NCBI GenBank assembly: GCA_937893785.1 | Contig: CALCSP010000828.1 | Span: 1-17,131, forward strand | Origin: an uncultured Verrucomicrobiales bacterium | GTDB lineage: Bacteria; Verrucomicrobiota; Verrucomicrobiia; Verrucomicrobiales; DEV007 | Length of the DNA stretch: 17,131 bases | Direction of reading: 5' to 3' | Shown: positions 1 through 7,634 of the stretch, one piece after another | How the letters are laid out: the number at the start of each line of letters is the position of its first letter | Numbering within the stretch: position 1 is the first letter of the stretch | The notes under the pieces: generated by a model | Database searches by the model: none | What the model was told of the DNA's origin: nothing | The model's input: the letters and a program-made list of their open reading frames with translations, nothing else | Program-made: the position numbers and the translations under genes

Positions 1-666
1 CTTGGGTTTCAGGGCGAAATGGTCAGCCAGTTCTCAGGCCTTCTGGGTGCCCTCTATGACCTCTTCCTGTCCTGTGACTGTTCCATGGTGGAAATCAATC
101 CGCTGGTCACAACTCCTGATGGGCAATTACTAGCCCTCGACGCAAAATTTGGATTTGATGACAATGCCCTTTACCGTCAGCAGGAAATTTCGGCAATGCG
201 AGATACTTCCGAAGAAGACCCGCGAGAAGTAGCCGCCTCTGAATATGATCTCAACTACATTGGCCTGGATGGCAACATCGCCTGTCTGGTCAATGGAGCC
301 GGACTTGCAATGGCCACCATGGACATTATTAAATACTACGGTGGAGAACCAGCCAATTTTCTGGATGTAGGGGGTGGAGCCACGGAGGAACAAGTAAGCA
401 ATGCCTTCAAGATCATCTTGGCAGATGGCAATGTGAAAGGCATCCTGGTCAATATTTTTGGAGGCATCATGGACTGTGATGTCATTGCTCAGGGAATCGT
501 TGCCGCCTGCAAACAAGTCGACCTTAGAATTCCCCTCATTGTTCGCCTTGAAGGCAACAACGTTGAGGCCGGCAAAGCAACCCTCTCCCGGTCAGGCGTA
601 AACCTGATCGCAGCCGATGACCTTGCGGATGCCGCACAGAAAGCAGTGGCAGCAATCGCCGCATGA
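1..666 (+). CDS. sucC: Succinyl-CoA synthetase beta subunit, 3' part (5' end outside window)
   Basis: This is the C-terminal 221 residues of the ADP/GDP-forming succinyl-CoA synthetase (succinate-CoA ligase) beta chain, which with SucD interconverts succinyl-CoA and succinate with substrate-level phosphorylation in the TCA cycle. The frame is open from base 1, and the ATG at 19 is internal: the protein is already inside the ATP-grasp domain there. Recognisable family segments are VEINPLV with the downstream LDAKFGFDDNAL (metal/nucleotide-binding end of the ATP-grasp fold), NGAGLAMATMD, GGEPANFLDVGGGA, NIFGGIMDCD and VRLEGNN near the C-terminus. E. coli SucC is 388 residues, so roughly the first 165-170 are missing at the left edge. 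The gene ends with TGA and is followed 40 bases later by sucD, the usual sucCD order. Identification is secure; only the truncation is due to the window. Confidence 0.97.
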   Translation, partial: LGFQGEMVSQFSGLLGALYDLFLSCDCSMVEINPLVTTPDGQLLALDAKFGFDDNALYRQQEISAMRDTSEEDPREVAASEYDLNYIGLDGNIACLVNGAGLAMATMDIIKYYGGEPANFLDVGGGATEEQVSNAFKIILADGNVKGILVNIFGGIMDCDVIAQGIVAACKQVDLRIPLIVRLEGNNVEAGKATLSRSGVNLIAADDLADAAQKAVAAIAA

Positions 667-706
667 TTTTTGCGCCAAATTCTAATCCTTAAAAATACAT
701 TTATCG

Positions 707-1597
707 ATGTCCATACTCGTCCAGCCAGATACAAAAATTCTCATTCAGGGTATTACCGGCAGCTTTGGCGGCCAGCATGCAAACCTCAGCATTGAATACG
801 GGACACAGGTCGTAGCCGGTGTCACGCCAGGCAAGGGTGGTCAGGTATTCGCAGAGACCGTCCCGGTTTTTAATACCGTTAAAGAAGCCGTTACGGAAAC
901 GGGGGCAACGGTCTCGGCCGTTTTTGTCCCGCCACCATTTGCAGCTGATGCCATACTCGAAGCGGTGGATGCAGGAATGGAGCTTGTCGTTGCCATTACC
1001 GAGGGCATCCCTGTCATGGACATGATGCGCGTTGCGGCAAAAATGAAAGGCTCCAACACTCGCCTGATCGGCCCCAACTGTCCGGGCATTGTAACGCCCG
1101 GTGAAGGACCGCAGTCCAGCGGCGGCTGCCGGATCGGCATCGCGCCCGGTTACATCCACAAAAAAGGCTCAGTGGGTGTTGTGTCGCGATCCGGAACCCT
1201 TACCTATGAGGCAGTATGGCAAACAACCCAGCTCGGACTTGGTCAAAGTACATGCATTGGTATTGGTGGAGATCCCATCAACGGAACCAGTCATCTTGAT
1301 ATTCTTAAACTCTTTAACGAAGACCCCGAAACGGAATCCATTATCATGATTGGAGAAATAGGCGGAGATGCTGAAGAACAGGCTGCCGCATGGGCCAAGG
1401 AACACTGCAACAAGCCCATTGCCGCTTTCATTGCCGGTGCCACCGCCCCTCCGGGACGCCGCATGGGACATGCAGGCGCTATCATTTCTGGAGGCAAAGG
1501 GACAGCTGAAGCAAAAAAAGAAGCTCTGCTAGATGCAGGTATCGCTGTTGCTCAAACTCCATCGGAAATGGGCTCAACTCTGGCCAAAATCCTTTGA
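707..1597 (+). CDS. sucD: Succinyl-CoA synthetase alpha subunit
   Basis: The 296-residue partner of SucC; it binds CoA and carries the phosphorylated histidine of succinyl-CoA synthetase. The N-terminal CoA-binding Rossmann region shows GITGSFGGQHANLSIEYG and then GVTPGKGG; GPNCPG and VSRSGTLTYEAV are classic SucD signatures, as are GIGGDPI and MIGEIGGDAEE. The active-site histidine is His255 in RMGHAGAIISGGKGT, equivalent to His246 of the E. coli enzyme. The protein is seven residues longer than E. coli SucD (289), and the excess matches one insertion, GPQSSGG (residues 134-140), between PGE and CRIG. No Shine-Dalgarno sequence precedes the ATG (upstream is A/T-rich). It sits 40 bases after sucC and is almost certainly cotranscribed with it. 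Confidence 0.98.
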   Translation: MSILVQPDTKILIQGITGSFGGQHANLSIEYGTQVVAGVTPGKGGQVFAETVPVFNTVKEAVTETGATVSAVFVPPPFAADAILEAVDAGMELVVAITEGIPVMDMMRVAAKMKGSNTRLIGPNCPGIVTPGEGPQSSGGCRIGIAPGYIHKKGSVGVVSRSGTLTYEAVWQTTQLGLGQSTCIGIGGDPINGTSHLDILKLFNEDPETESIIMIGEIGGDAEEQAAAWAKEHCNKPIAAFIAGATAPPGRRMGHAGAIISGGKGTAEAKKEALLDAGIAVAQTPSEMGSTLAKIL

Positions 1598-1829
1598 AGG
1601 TAAGGAAAGGAAAAGCCGCCTGCCCCACCCTGATCCGCTGTTGAAACCGGCTTACCTGCTCCCCTAATTGGTAGCAATTATGGTCTACTAATGTCCCAAT
1701 ACCCATATCCAAAGTAAAAAGACAAAAGGACTTTGCCAAGTGTCATACCTTCCGCTAAGATTCTCGCCCCCACCCCGCACCGAGACAGTGAAAGCCACTG
1801 GCTAATCAATCCGTTAATTGAAAGAACAC
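1598..1829 (+). other. Intergenic region sucD to citrate synthase
   Basis: This 232-base gap holds no convincing gene. A perfect 6-bp hairpin with a GTAG loop lies at 1665-1680 (TAATTG/CAATTA); the loop could pair with CTAC at 1685-1688. A longer imperfect pairing is possible between AGGTAAG (1598-1604) or AAGCCG (1613-1618) and CGGCTTACCT (1648-1657). Neither structure is followed by a T-run, so neither looks like a standard intrinsic terminator. A promoter candidate lies near its right end and is listed separately. Confidence 0.5.
1733..1761 (+). promoter_or_regulatory. Candidate sigma-70-type promoter for citrate synthase
   Basis: TTGCCA at 1733-1738 matches five of six bases of the -35 consensus. 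It is followed after exactly 17 bases by TAAGAT at 1756-1761, which matches four of six bases of the -10 consensus. Transcription would start near 1768 and leave a leader of about 60 bases before the ATG at 1830. The position, in the only sizeable gap before the gene, supports it; the match itself is not conclusive. Confidence 0.35.
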
Positions 1830-2957
1830 ATGGCATTAGCAGCAAAAGGACTTGAAGGTATTATCGCCAACGAATCAAAACTCAGTAACGTCGTAGGATC
1901 TGAAGGAAACCTCTCATACCTTGGTTACACGATTGACGAACTGGTCGAAGCGACCACTTTTGAAGAAGTCGTGCATTTGCTGCACAGGGGTAAACTACCT
2001 AATAGCTCCGAACTCGAGGGTCTTATAGAATCCCTGCGCAGTCACCGTAACCTCCCGGAGGGAATCATCAATTTCCTGAAATCCGCTCCGAAGGATGCCG
2101 GACCAATGGATGTAGTCCGCACTGGAATATCAATGCTTGGACTTTATGACAATGAGGGCAAACATCAGGATCGCTCACTCAATGAAGATCGGGCGCTGGC
2201 TATTATTGCAAAAATCCCTCTCATTGTCGCAGGCTATCACCGTGCCAGGCAAGGCCTTGATATCATTGATCCCCACCCCGATCTTAATGAAGCTGCCCAC
2301 TTCCTTTATCTTATCAATGGAGAGGAACCATCAGCTGATGCAGCAAAGACACTCGATGTTGCCTATATCTTGCATGCCGACCACGGCATGAATGCATCCA
2401 CCTTCAGTTCCCGAGTCACCATCGCAACACTCAGTGATATTTATTCAGCAACAACGTCAGCCATAGGCACACTGAAGGGACCGCTACACGGTGGAGCCAA
2501 TGAAGGTGTCATTCACATGCTGGAGGAAATCGGCTCAGAGGATGCCGTGGATGCTTATGTAGAGGGTAAACTTGAACGTAAGGAAAAAATCATGGGAATC
2601 GGGCACCGTGTTTACAAAGTTCTCGACCCACGTGCTCCACACCTGCGCAAAATGGCAGTTAAGCTTACGGAAGAACTGGGAGATCCAAAGTGGATCAACA
2701 TGTCAGAGCGCATTGCTGAAATCATGAAGGAGCGCAAGGGACTTAATGCCAACGTCGACTTTTACTCGGCGACGGTCTATTACAGCCTTGGTATCCCCAC
2801 GGATCTTTTCACACCGATCTTTGCTATCAGTCGTGCAGCGGGATGGACCGCGCAGATTTTGGAGCAACTTGACGATAACCGCCTCTACCGACCTCTAACT
2901 GATTACACAGGTCCCGACACCCAGCCCGCGATCAAGCCGATCCACGAGCGTGATTAA
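1830..2957 (+). CDS. gltA: Citrate synthase (short, about 375-residue form)
   Basis: Condenses acetyl-CoA with oxaloacetate to give citrate, the first TCA step. The catalytic triad is visible: His220 in LHGGANE, His259 in MGIGHRVYK (the GHRVYKVLDPRAP citrate synthase signature) and Asp310 in NVDFYSA. HADHGMNASTFSSRV precedes the triad, as expected. At 375 residues it is the compact form typical of Bacillus CitZ, archaeal enzymes and methylcitrate synthases, not the longer NADH-inhibited E. coli GltA (427). A role in the methylcitrate cycle (prpC) cannot be excluded from sequence, but no prpB or prpD is nearby and sucCD is, so citrate synthase is favoured. The frame extends to a TTG at 1818; I chose the ATG at 1830 because homologues begin near this point and a weak GAAAGAA lies just before it. 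Confidence 0.93.
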   Translation: MALAAKGLEGIIANESKLSNVVGSEGNLSYLGYTIDELVEATTFEEVVHLLHRGKLPNSSELEGLIESLRSHRNLPEGIINFLKSAPKDAGPMDVVRTGISMLGLYDNEGKHQDRSLNEDRALAIIAKIPLIVAGYHRARQGLDIIDPHPDLNEAAHFLYLINGEEPSADAAKTLDVAYILHADHGMNASTFSSRVTIATLSDIYSATTSAIGTLKGPLHGGANEGVIHMLEEIGSEDAVDAYVEGKLERKEKIMGIGHRVYKVLDPRAPHLRKMAVKLTEELGDPKWINMSERIAEIMKERKGLNANVDFYSATVYYSLGIPTDLFTPIFAISRAAGWTAQILEQLDDNRLYRPLTDYTGPDTQPAIKPIHERD

Positions 2958-3035
2958 TTCATTTTATCCCGCTGGCATCTAACAAAAAAGTGGGCGACCT
3001 TGTGAAGCTGGCTCTGCGCGAAGCCATGGCACCCA

Positions 3036-4013
3036 ATGGATAAAGAGGAAAAAGTCACTGAGTTTATTGATAAAATTCGCGCGCGCGTTGGAACGGTCGT
3101 TGTTGGTCAGGATCAGGTTGTAGAAAGGCTACTCATTGCACTTTTCACCAGTGGCCACATCCTCTTGCAGGGAATGCCCGGCTTGGCGAAAACACTGCTG
3201 GTCAATGCCCTAGGCAAGGCGATACACCTCGATTTCTCGCGTGTCCAGTTCACAGTGGACCTCCTACCTGCAGACATCCTAGGCTCCGAAATACTCGACC
3301 AGTCTTCCGCGACATTCACAACCCGCAAAGGACCTGTCTTTACCAACCTCTTACTTGCCGACGAGATTAACCGGGCTGCACCGAAAGTTCAGGGTGCACT
3401 CCTTGAAGCGATGCAGGAACGTAAAGTCACACTTGGCGACGAGACCTATCGCCTTCCCGTACCATTCCTTGTCATTGCTACCCAGAACCCGATTGAGCAG
3501 AGTGGTACGTTTGAACTCCCCGAGGCACAGCTTGACCGTTTTATGCTGTGTCATCGGCTAGATTACCCGGACGTTCAAGAAGAAGAGGAGATCCTTAAGC
3601 GTAACCTTGGGCTTGGCATCCAGAAAGAGGGGCAAGGAGCGGTTGCCAACACCGAATTTGATATTGTTTCTGACGAACCTGTGGGCGGGCCAGAAGATTT
3701 GACTAACGCCATTGATCACACGCACCGTGTGCATGTCAGCGAGGTTTTTATTAAGCACGTTGTGGAACTGGTCGGTCGCACTCGCACACACCCAAGCATT
3801 GAGCTTGGTGGTAGCCCGAGAGCAGGAATAGCTCTGATCAAAGGTGCTAGAGCAAGGGCAATGATTCATGGACGTAATTATGCAATCCCTGATGACCTCT
3901 TTGCGCTTGCAGAGGATGTCCTGTTACACCGGATCCGCCTGAACTATGAAGCTCTTGCCGACGGGCTAACCGCTGCCAACATCCTGAATGAAATCATTAG
4001 GGAAATGGGTTAG
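3036..4013 (+). CDS. MoxR-family AAA+ ATPase
   Basis: A 325-residue cytosolic AAA+ ATPase of the MoxR class. These ATPases act as chaperones or remodelling motors on VWA-domain partners encoded next to them. Walker A is GMPGLAKT (residues 46-53), Walker B is LLLADEIN with Asp109-Glu110, sensor 1 is IATQNP (147-152), and LPEAQLDRFM carries the likely arginine finger, Arg168. A sensor-2-like GGSPRAG follows in the C-terminal lid. Length matches the family (about 310-340). The ATG at 3036 is the only usable start: a TGA at 3003 closes the frame upstream. There is no clear Shine-Dalgarno sequence, but a small upstream frame ends across the start (TAA at 3041-3043). It is the first gene of an eight-gene co-directional block, 12 bases before the DUF58 gene. 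Confidence 0.95.
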   Translation: MDKEEKVTEFIDKIRARVGTVVVGQDQVVERLLIALFTSGHILLQGMPGLAKTLLVNALGKAIHLDFSRVQFTVDLLPADILGSEILDQSSATFTTRKGPVFTNLLLADEINRAAPKVQGALLEAMQERKVTLGDETYRLPVPFLVIATQNPIEQSGTFELPEAQLDRFMLCHRLDYPDVQEEEEILKRNLGLGIQKEGQGAVANTEFDIVSDEPVGGPEDLTNAIDHTHRVHVSEVFIKHVVELVGRTRTHPSIELGGSPRAGIALIKGARARAMIHGRNYAIPDDLFALAEDVLLHRIRLNYEALADGLTAANILNEIIREMG

Positions 4014-4025
4014 TCATAGTGCAAA

Positions 4026-4916
4026 TTGGCATCACCAACCACTCCATTTCTTATGCAGCAACATTGCCTTGAGGCTTGTGACCGGCTCGACTCGCGACAA
4101 TTTTTAATTGCGGTTAAGAAACTGGCCAATGATATCGGCTACGGTAGCGACAGCTCACCTTTCCTTGGATCCGGTATTGAATACGTGCAATCGCGTCGCT
4201 ACGAGATTGGTGATCCTATCAAGTCTATCGACTGGCGTGTCACGGCTCGAACGGGGCAATTTCACGTTAAGGAATACGAAAGCCCAAAGCGCATGCCGGT
4301 ATATCTGCTGATTGACACTTCAGCATCCATGACCATCACTTCAGGTCAACTCAGCAAATATGCCCAAGCGCTGCAAATTGCCGGTGGCATTGCCTTTGCA
4401 GCACTTGAACGCATCAGCCCAGTCGGTGTGGTTGGGGTCGGTGAACGAGACCTTTTCATCAAACCCAGTCTCTCAAAAGACCGTATCCTGCAATGGTTGC
4501 ATCGGTTGCGTTACTACCGAATGAACGAAAAGACACGCCTCGGCGACAAGCTCAACAAACTCCTTCCCAGCCTTTCCAGTCGCGCATTGATTATCACAAT
4601 CTCCGACCTCCATGACTCCGAGGCCATACCAGTACTGAAACTGGCAGCCCAAAAGCATGACTGTACCGCATTGCAGCTAGTTGATCCCGCCGAAAAAACA
4701 TTGGCAGGGGCAGGGTTTGTGCGCATACGCGAAGCGGAAACTGGAGTCAGCTCAATCGTCAGGAATACTCCTGCCATAAGGGATCAGACAGCTCTTGTGG
4801 AACAACTAATCACTGCGAGCATTGATCATCTTTGCCTGTCGACCAATGAGAATATCGTTCACAAACTGCGCAACTTCTTCAAGTCACGCTCACTTCTAGG
4901 CCGTAATTCACGTTAA
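4026..4916 (+). CDS. DUF58 domain protein (VWA-like partner of MoxR)
   Basis: A 296-residue DUF58 protein, the usual companion of MoxR ATPases. The family hallmark is at residues 58-77, where RRYEIGDP is followed by IDWRVTARTG. DTSASM (97-102) is a VWA-like metal-site motif (DxSxS), and ISDLHD follows in the second half. No membrane segment is evident, so it should be cytosolic or peripheral. Its molecular role is not established; in Bat-type operons it is assumed to work with MoxR and the VWA proteins. The longest frame begins with TTG at 4026, 12 bases after moxR. An in-frame ATG at 4053 (residue 10) is an equally acceptable start, and neither has a Shine-Dalgarno sequence. It ends one base before the next gene, so translational coupling is likely. 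Confidence 0.9.
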   Translation: MASPTTPFLMQQHCLEACDRLDSRQFLIAVKKLANDIGYGSDSSPFLGSGIEYVQSRRYEIGDPIKSIDWRVTARTGQFHVKEYESPKRMPVYLLIDTSASMTITSGQLSKYAQALQIAGGIAFAALERISPVGVVGVGERDLFIKPSLSKDRILQWLHRLRYYRMNEKTRLGDKLNKLLPSLSSRALIITISDLHDSEAIPVLKLAAQKHDCTALQLVDPAEKTLAGAGFVRIREAETGVSSIVRNTPAIRDQTALVEQLITASIDHLCLSTNENIVHKLRNFFKSRSLLGRNSR

Positions 4917-4917
4917 G

Positions 4918-5730
4918 ATGAAACGCCTCCTGATCTTTTCCATGATCGCCTTGGCATCTGTAAGTCAGGGAAATCCTAGTGGTGACTTCCAGCCGAGGAA
5001 AAGCCCGATTGGCGTCTATAGAGATATTCAGGACCTTATTCTTCCCGGCACCGAGCTTGAACCAAAACCGCTCCACCAGAACACTGAGATTATATTGCGG
5101 ATTACCGCAATCAGGGCGCATGGCGACTCCTTCAGGTATGACCTAAGCTACTGCGGCTTACAAAAAGGAGAATTTGATCTATCCGATTACCTACAGCGCA
5201 AGGACGGGTCATCAACTCAGGATTTAGCCAATCTACCAGTAGAATTTGAAAGTGTCCTAGAGGCAGATCGCCTGCAACCCAACATGCCTGATGCTGGGAA
5301 ACTACCCAGCATTGGCGGTTACAAGAACATGCTGATTACTGCCGGCATTATCTGGGCTATTTGCCCGCTCATTCTTTTACTGGTCAAAAGAAGGAAAAAC
5401 AAAGAATCCAATTCATTAGTGAGCAATCCCGAAAACATGGCCGACCGATTGCACCCTCTGATCGAGGCTGCCCGCGATGGCAAACTTAGTATAGCGGAAC
5501 AAGCCGAACTTGAGCGATCCCTTATTGGTTTTTGGCGGGAGCGTCTACAATTGCAATCCAAAACACCTATTTCGGCACTTGCAGAAATCCGACAGCATGA
5601 AGAAGCGAGTCAGTTATTTGAGCAACTGGAAAGCTGGCTGCATAAACCAAACCCGCAATCACCGGTCAATCTGAAAACTCTCCTCGAACCATACCGTAAC
5701 GTAACGAAAACAAACCAAGAAGAACATTGA
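4918..5730 (+). CDS. Exported single-pass membrane protein of unknown function in the MoxR/VWA operon
   Basis: I do not recognise this 270-residue protein with certainty. It opens with a signal-peptide-like stretch (KRLLIFSMIALASVSQG). A periplasmic part follows (about residues 20-137) that looks beta-rich (TEIILRITAIRAHGDSFRYD). A transmembrane helix lies at about 138-156, followed by the basic stop-transfer VKRRKNK. The cytosolic tail (about 160-270) is helical, with a segment around FEQLESWLHKPN. In Bat operons this position, between DUF58 and the first VWA gene, is often held by a DUF4381 protein, which likewise has a TM helix and a helical cytosolic tail, so a divergent relative is possible. 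The predicted topology would link the periplasm with cytosolic MoxR/DUF58. It starts one base after the DUF58 stop codon and ends nine bases before the first VWA gene. Confidence 0.85.
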   Translation: MKRLLIFSMIALASVSQGNPSGDFQPRKSPIGVYRDIQDLILPGTELEPKPLHQNTEIILRITAIRAHGDSFRYDLSYCGLQKGEFDLSDYLQRKDGSSTQDLANLPVEFESVLEADRLQPNMPDAGKLPSIGGYKNMLITAGIIWAICPLILLLVKRRKNKESNSLVSNPENMADRLHPLIEAARDGKLSIAEQAELERSLIGFWRERLQLQSKTPISALAEIRQHEEASQLFEQLESWLHKPNPQSPVNLKTLLEPYRNVTKTNQEEH

Positions 5731-5739
5731 TCAACAGCT

Positions 5740-6660
5740 ATGTTCGCCTATCCCCTTTTGCTCATCTTGCTTGTTGCTCCTGTCGGGCTGTTCATCTGGA
5801 TATTGCAAGGTAAAGGTGCCGGAGGACAGGTCACCATCCCAATGGATGGCGGCAGTTATCCCCGCCGGAAAATCCGCTCTGCGCTTCTTATTTTCACCTC
5901 CTCCCTGCCATCATTGTTATTAGCCTTTGCTATCCTGCTACTGGCAGGTCCTCAGCAACTGTCCGAACCAAAAACCAAGAAAAAGCTAACCAATATTCAG
6001 TTTGCCCTCGATGTTTCTGGCAGCATGACTGCCGCCTTCGGCGATGGTAACAGATATGATGCGGCTATGTCCGCCATCAATGATTTTATCAACTACCGCG
6101 AGGGTGATGCTTTCGGCCTTACCGTCTTTGGCGACCATTTTCTGCACTGGATCCGACTTACATCGGACCCGTCAGCTTTTGGCTACGCCACTGCGTTTCT
6201 CGGTCCCAGACGACTGCCAGTATGGTTTCGGGGAGGCACCAAGATCGGTATGGCCCTTGAAGAATGCCTCAAGTTACTTATTGAGCGGGAAAAAGGAGAC
6301 CGTCTTATCATCTTGGTGTCGGACGGCTACAGCGCTGACCTAAGTGGAGGTCGTGATGCCGAGCTAGCCTCCAAGCTTGCTGCCAACGAGATCACTGTCT
6401 TTGCTATCCATGTGGCTCCGGGTGCTCCGCCTCCACAATTGTTGACCATATCAGGCCGCACGGGAGGAGAAGTATTTGCTGCAGGAGATCCCGAGGCGCT
6501 GGCAACAATCTTCAAACGTATTGATGGCATGAAAAAAACCGGCGTCGAAAAAATTGCTGCTGAATCTATGGATAACTTCAAACCCTATGCGATTGCAGGA
6601 ACCGCCACTCTCGGACTGTTTTTGCTTAGCCTTACAGGCTTACGCTATACGCCATGGTAA
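5740..6660 (+). CDS. Membrane-anchored VWA protein, BatA-like
   Basis: A 306-residue VWA protein with the BatA layout: hydrophobic helices at about 2-22 and 48-69, a VWA domain, and a C-terminal transmembrane helix at about 282-300. The metal-ion-dependent adhesion site is complete: DVSGSM (91-96), Thr167 in GGTKIG and Asp195 in SDGYS. The domain is therefore expected to bind a divalent metal and a protein ligand, probably in the periplasm. BatA-type proteins occur with MoxR and DUF58 and have been linked to aerotolerance or envelope stress in some bacteria; which applies here is unknown. Its last bases overlap the next gene (the ATGGTAA overlap spans 6654-6660), so the two VWA proteins are translationally coupled and probably form a complex. 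Confidence 0.92.
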   Translation: MFAYPLLLILLVAPVGLFIWILQGKGAGGQVTIPMDGGSYPRRKIRSALLIFTSSLPSLLLAFAILLLAGPQQLSEPKTKKKLTNIQFALDVSGSMTAAFGDGNRYDAAMSAINDFINYREGDAFGLTVFGDHFLHWIRLTSDPSAFGYATAFLGPRRLPVWFRGGTKIGMALEECLKLLIEREKGDRLIILVSDGYSADLSGGRDAELASKLAANEITVFAIHVAPGAPPPQLLTISGRTGGEVFAAGDPEALATIFKRIDGMKKTGVEKIAAESMDNFKPYAIAGTATLGLFLLSLTGLRYTPW

Positions 6661-7625
6661 ATCTTCCGGAAATCGTTGCCATTGCCGTGCTTATTTCTTC
6701 ACTGGGCACTGAATGGCTTCATGCCAGAAGGACAGAGAGGATTGCACACCTTATTTTTGGGCCTTCCGGCAAACCTGCTTTATGGGCGCGATACGCGCCA
6801 ATCTTCAGGTGCATTGCACTCACTGCAGCCTCATGGGGACTTCTTACCCTGATGAATATCACCCCTAAAGTCTACAAGGCAAAGACCATCCAAGAAACTG
6901 ACATGCAGCACATTGTAATCGTGCTTGATGTGTCCCCCAGCATGAAACTGGAGGACGCAGGTAAAAGTGGTTCAATTTCCCGGCGAAAGCAGGCCTTTAA
7001 CCTGATGGAATCCTTCTTTAAGCGTGTCCCAATGGACCAAATGCGTCTTTCCTTGATTGCTGTTTACAATGGGGCAAAACCCGTTGTAGTCGATACCCGC
7101 GATGCGGATGTAGTTCGCAACTTTCTTGACGGAGTTGATATGTACACCGCGTTTGAATCTGGCAAAACACACCTTTTTGAAGGCCTCGAACTCGCAGCCG
7201 AACTGTCAAGAAACTGGCGAAGGGAAAGTACGACCATTATCCTTCTCTCAGATGGGGACACCGTTCCGGCCCAAGGGATGCCACCGATGCCAAAATCGGT
7301 AAAAAACACTCTTGTGGTTGGCATTGGTAATCCGGTAACCGGGAGATTTCTTGATGGTAAAAACTCTAAGCAGGACAGTTCTACGCTACGCCAAATCGCA
7401 CTGCGCCTAGGTGGGCAATATCACAATGGCAATGAAAAAAATATTCCCGGAGAAACAATCAATAATCTTACGGCAGTCGAAAATGAAAGCCCCTTTAAAA
7501 GGCTGGGAAAGCGTGAATATGCTTTGGCGACACTTACTATATCAGCCATCATTCTTGCCATGTTGCCCGTGCTACTAGTACGGTTTGGCACTCGCTGGAA
7601 ACCGGGTGTTTCAAGAGAAAGGTAA
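6654..7625 (+). CDS. Membrane-anchored VWA protein, BatB-like
   Basis: A 323-residue second VWA protein with N-terminal hydrophobic segments (about 5-18 and 50-67), a VWA domain and a C-terminal helix (about 285-303) followed by a short basic tail. The metal site is intact: DVSPSM (92-97), Thr172 in GKTHLFEG and the pair in SDGD (199-202). The downstream part, with GIGNPVTGRF and a stretch on comparing and ranking a residual QIALRLGGQY segment, resembles BatB. The start codon lies inside the last codons of the BatA-like gene (overlap of seven bases), which fixes the start and implies coupled translation. It probably pairs with the BatA-like protein. It ends nine bases before the RND gene; AGAAAGG near its end could serve as a weak ribosome site for that gene. 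Confidence 0.92.
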   Translation: MVNLPEIVAIAVLISSLGTEWLHARRTERIAHLIFGPSGKPALWARYAPIFRCIALTAASWGLLTLMNITPKVYKAKTIQETDMQHIVIVLDVSPSMKLEDAGKSGSISRRKQAFNLMESFFKRVPMDQMRLSLIAVYNGAKPVVVDTRDADVVRNFLDGVDMYTAFESGKTHLFEGLELAAELSRNWRRESTTIILLSDGDTVPAQGMPPMPKSVKNTLVVGIGNPVTGRFLDGKNSKQDSSTLRQIALRLGGQYHNGNEKNIPGETINNLTAVENESPFKRLGKREYALATLTISAIILAMLPVLLVRFGTRWKPGVSRER

Positions 7626-7634
7626 CCGCGCATC

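Noticed and set aside
701..1159. 152-codon minus-strand frame opposite sucD
   Set aside because: It lies wholly against a certain gene, its residues look like antisense of SucD codons (many His, Arg, Asp without motifs), and no start signal is visible.
3079..3087. Alternating CG run near the moxR start
   Set aside because: A short alternating stretch encoding Ala-Arg residues; no reason to see a structural or regulatory role.
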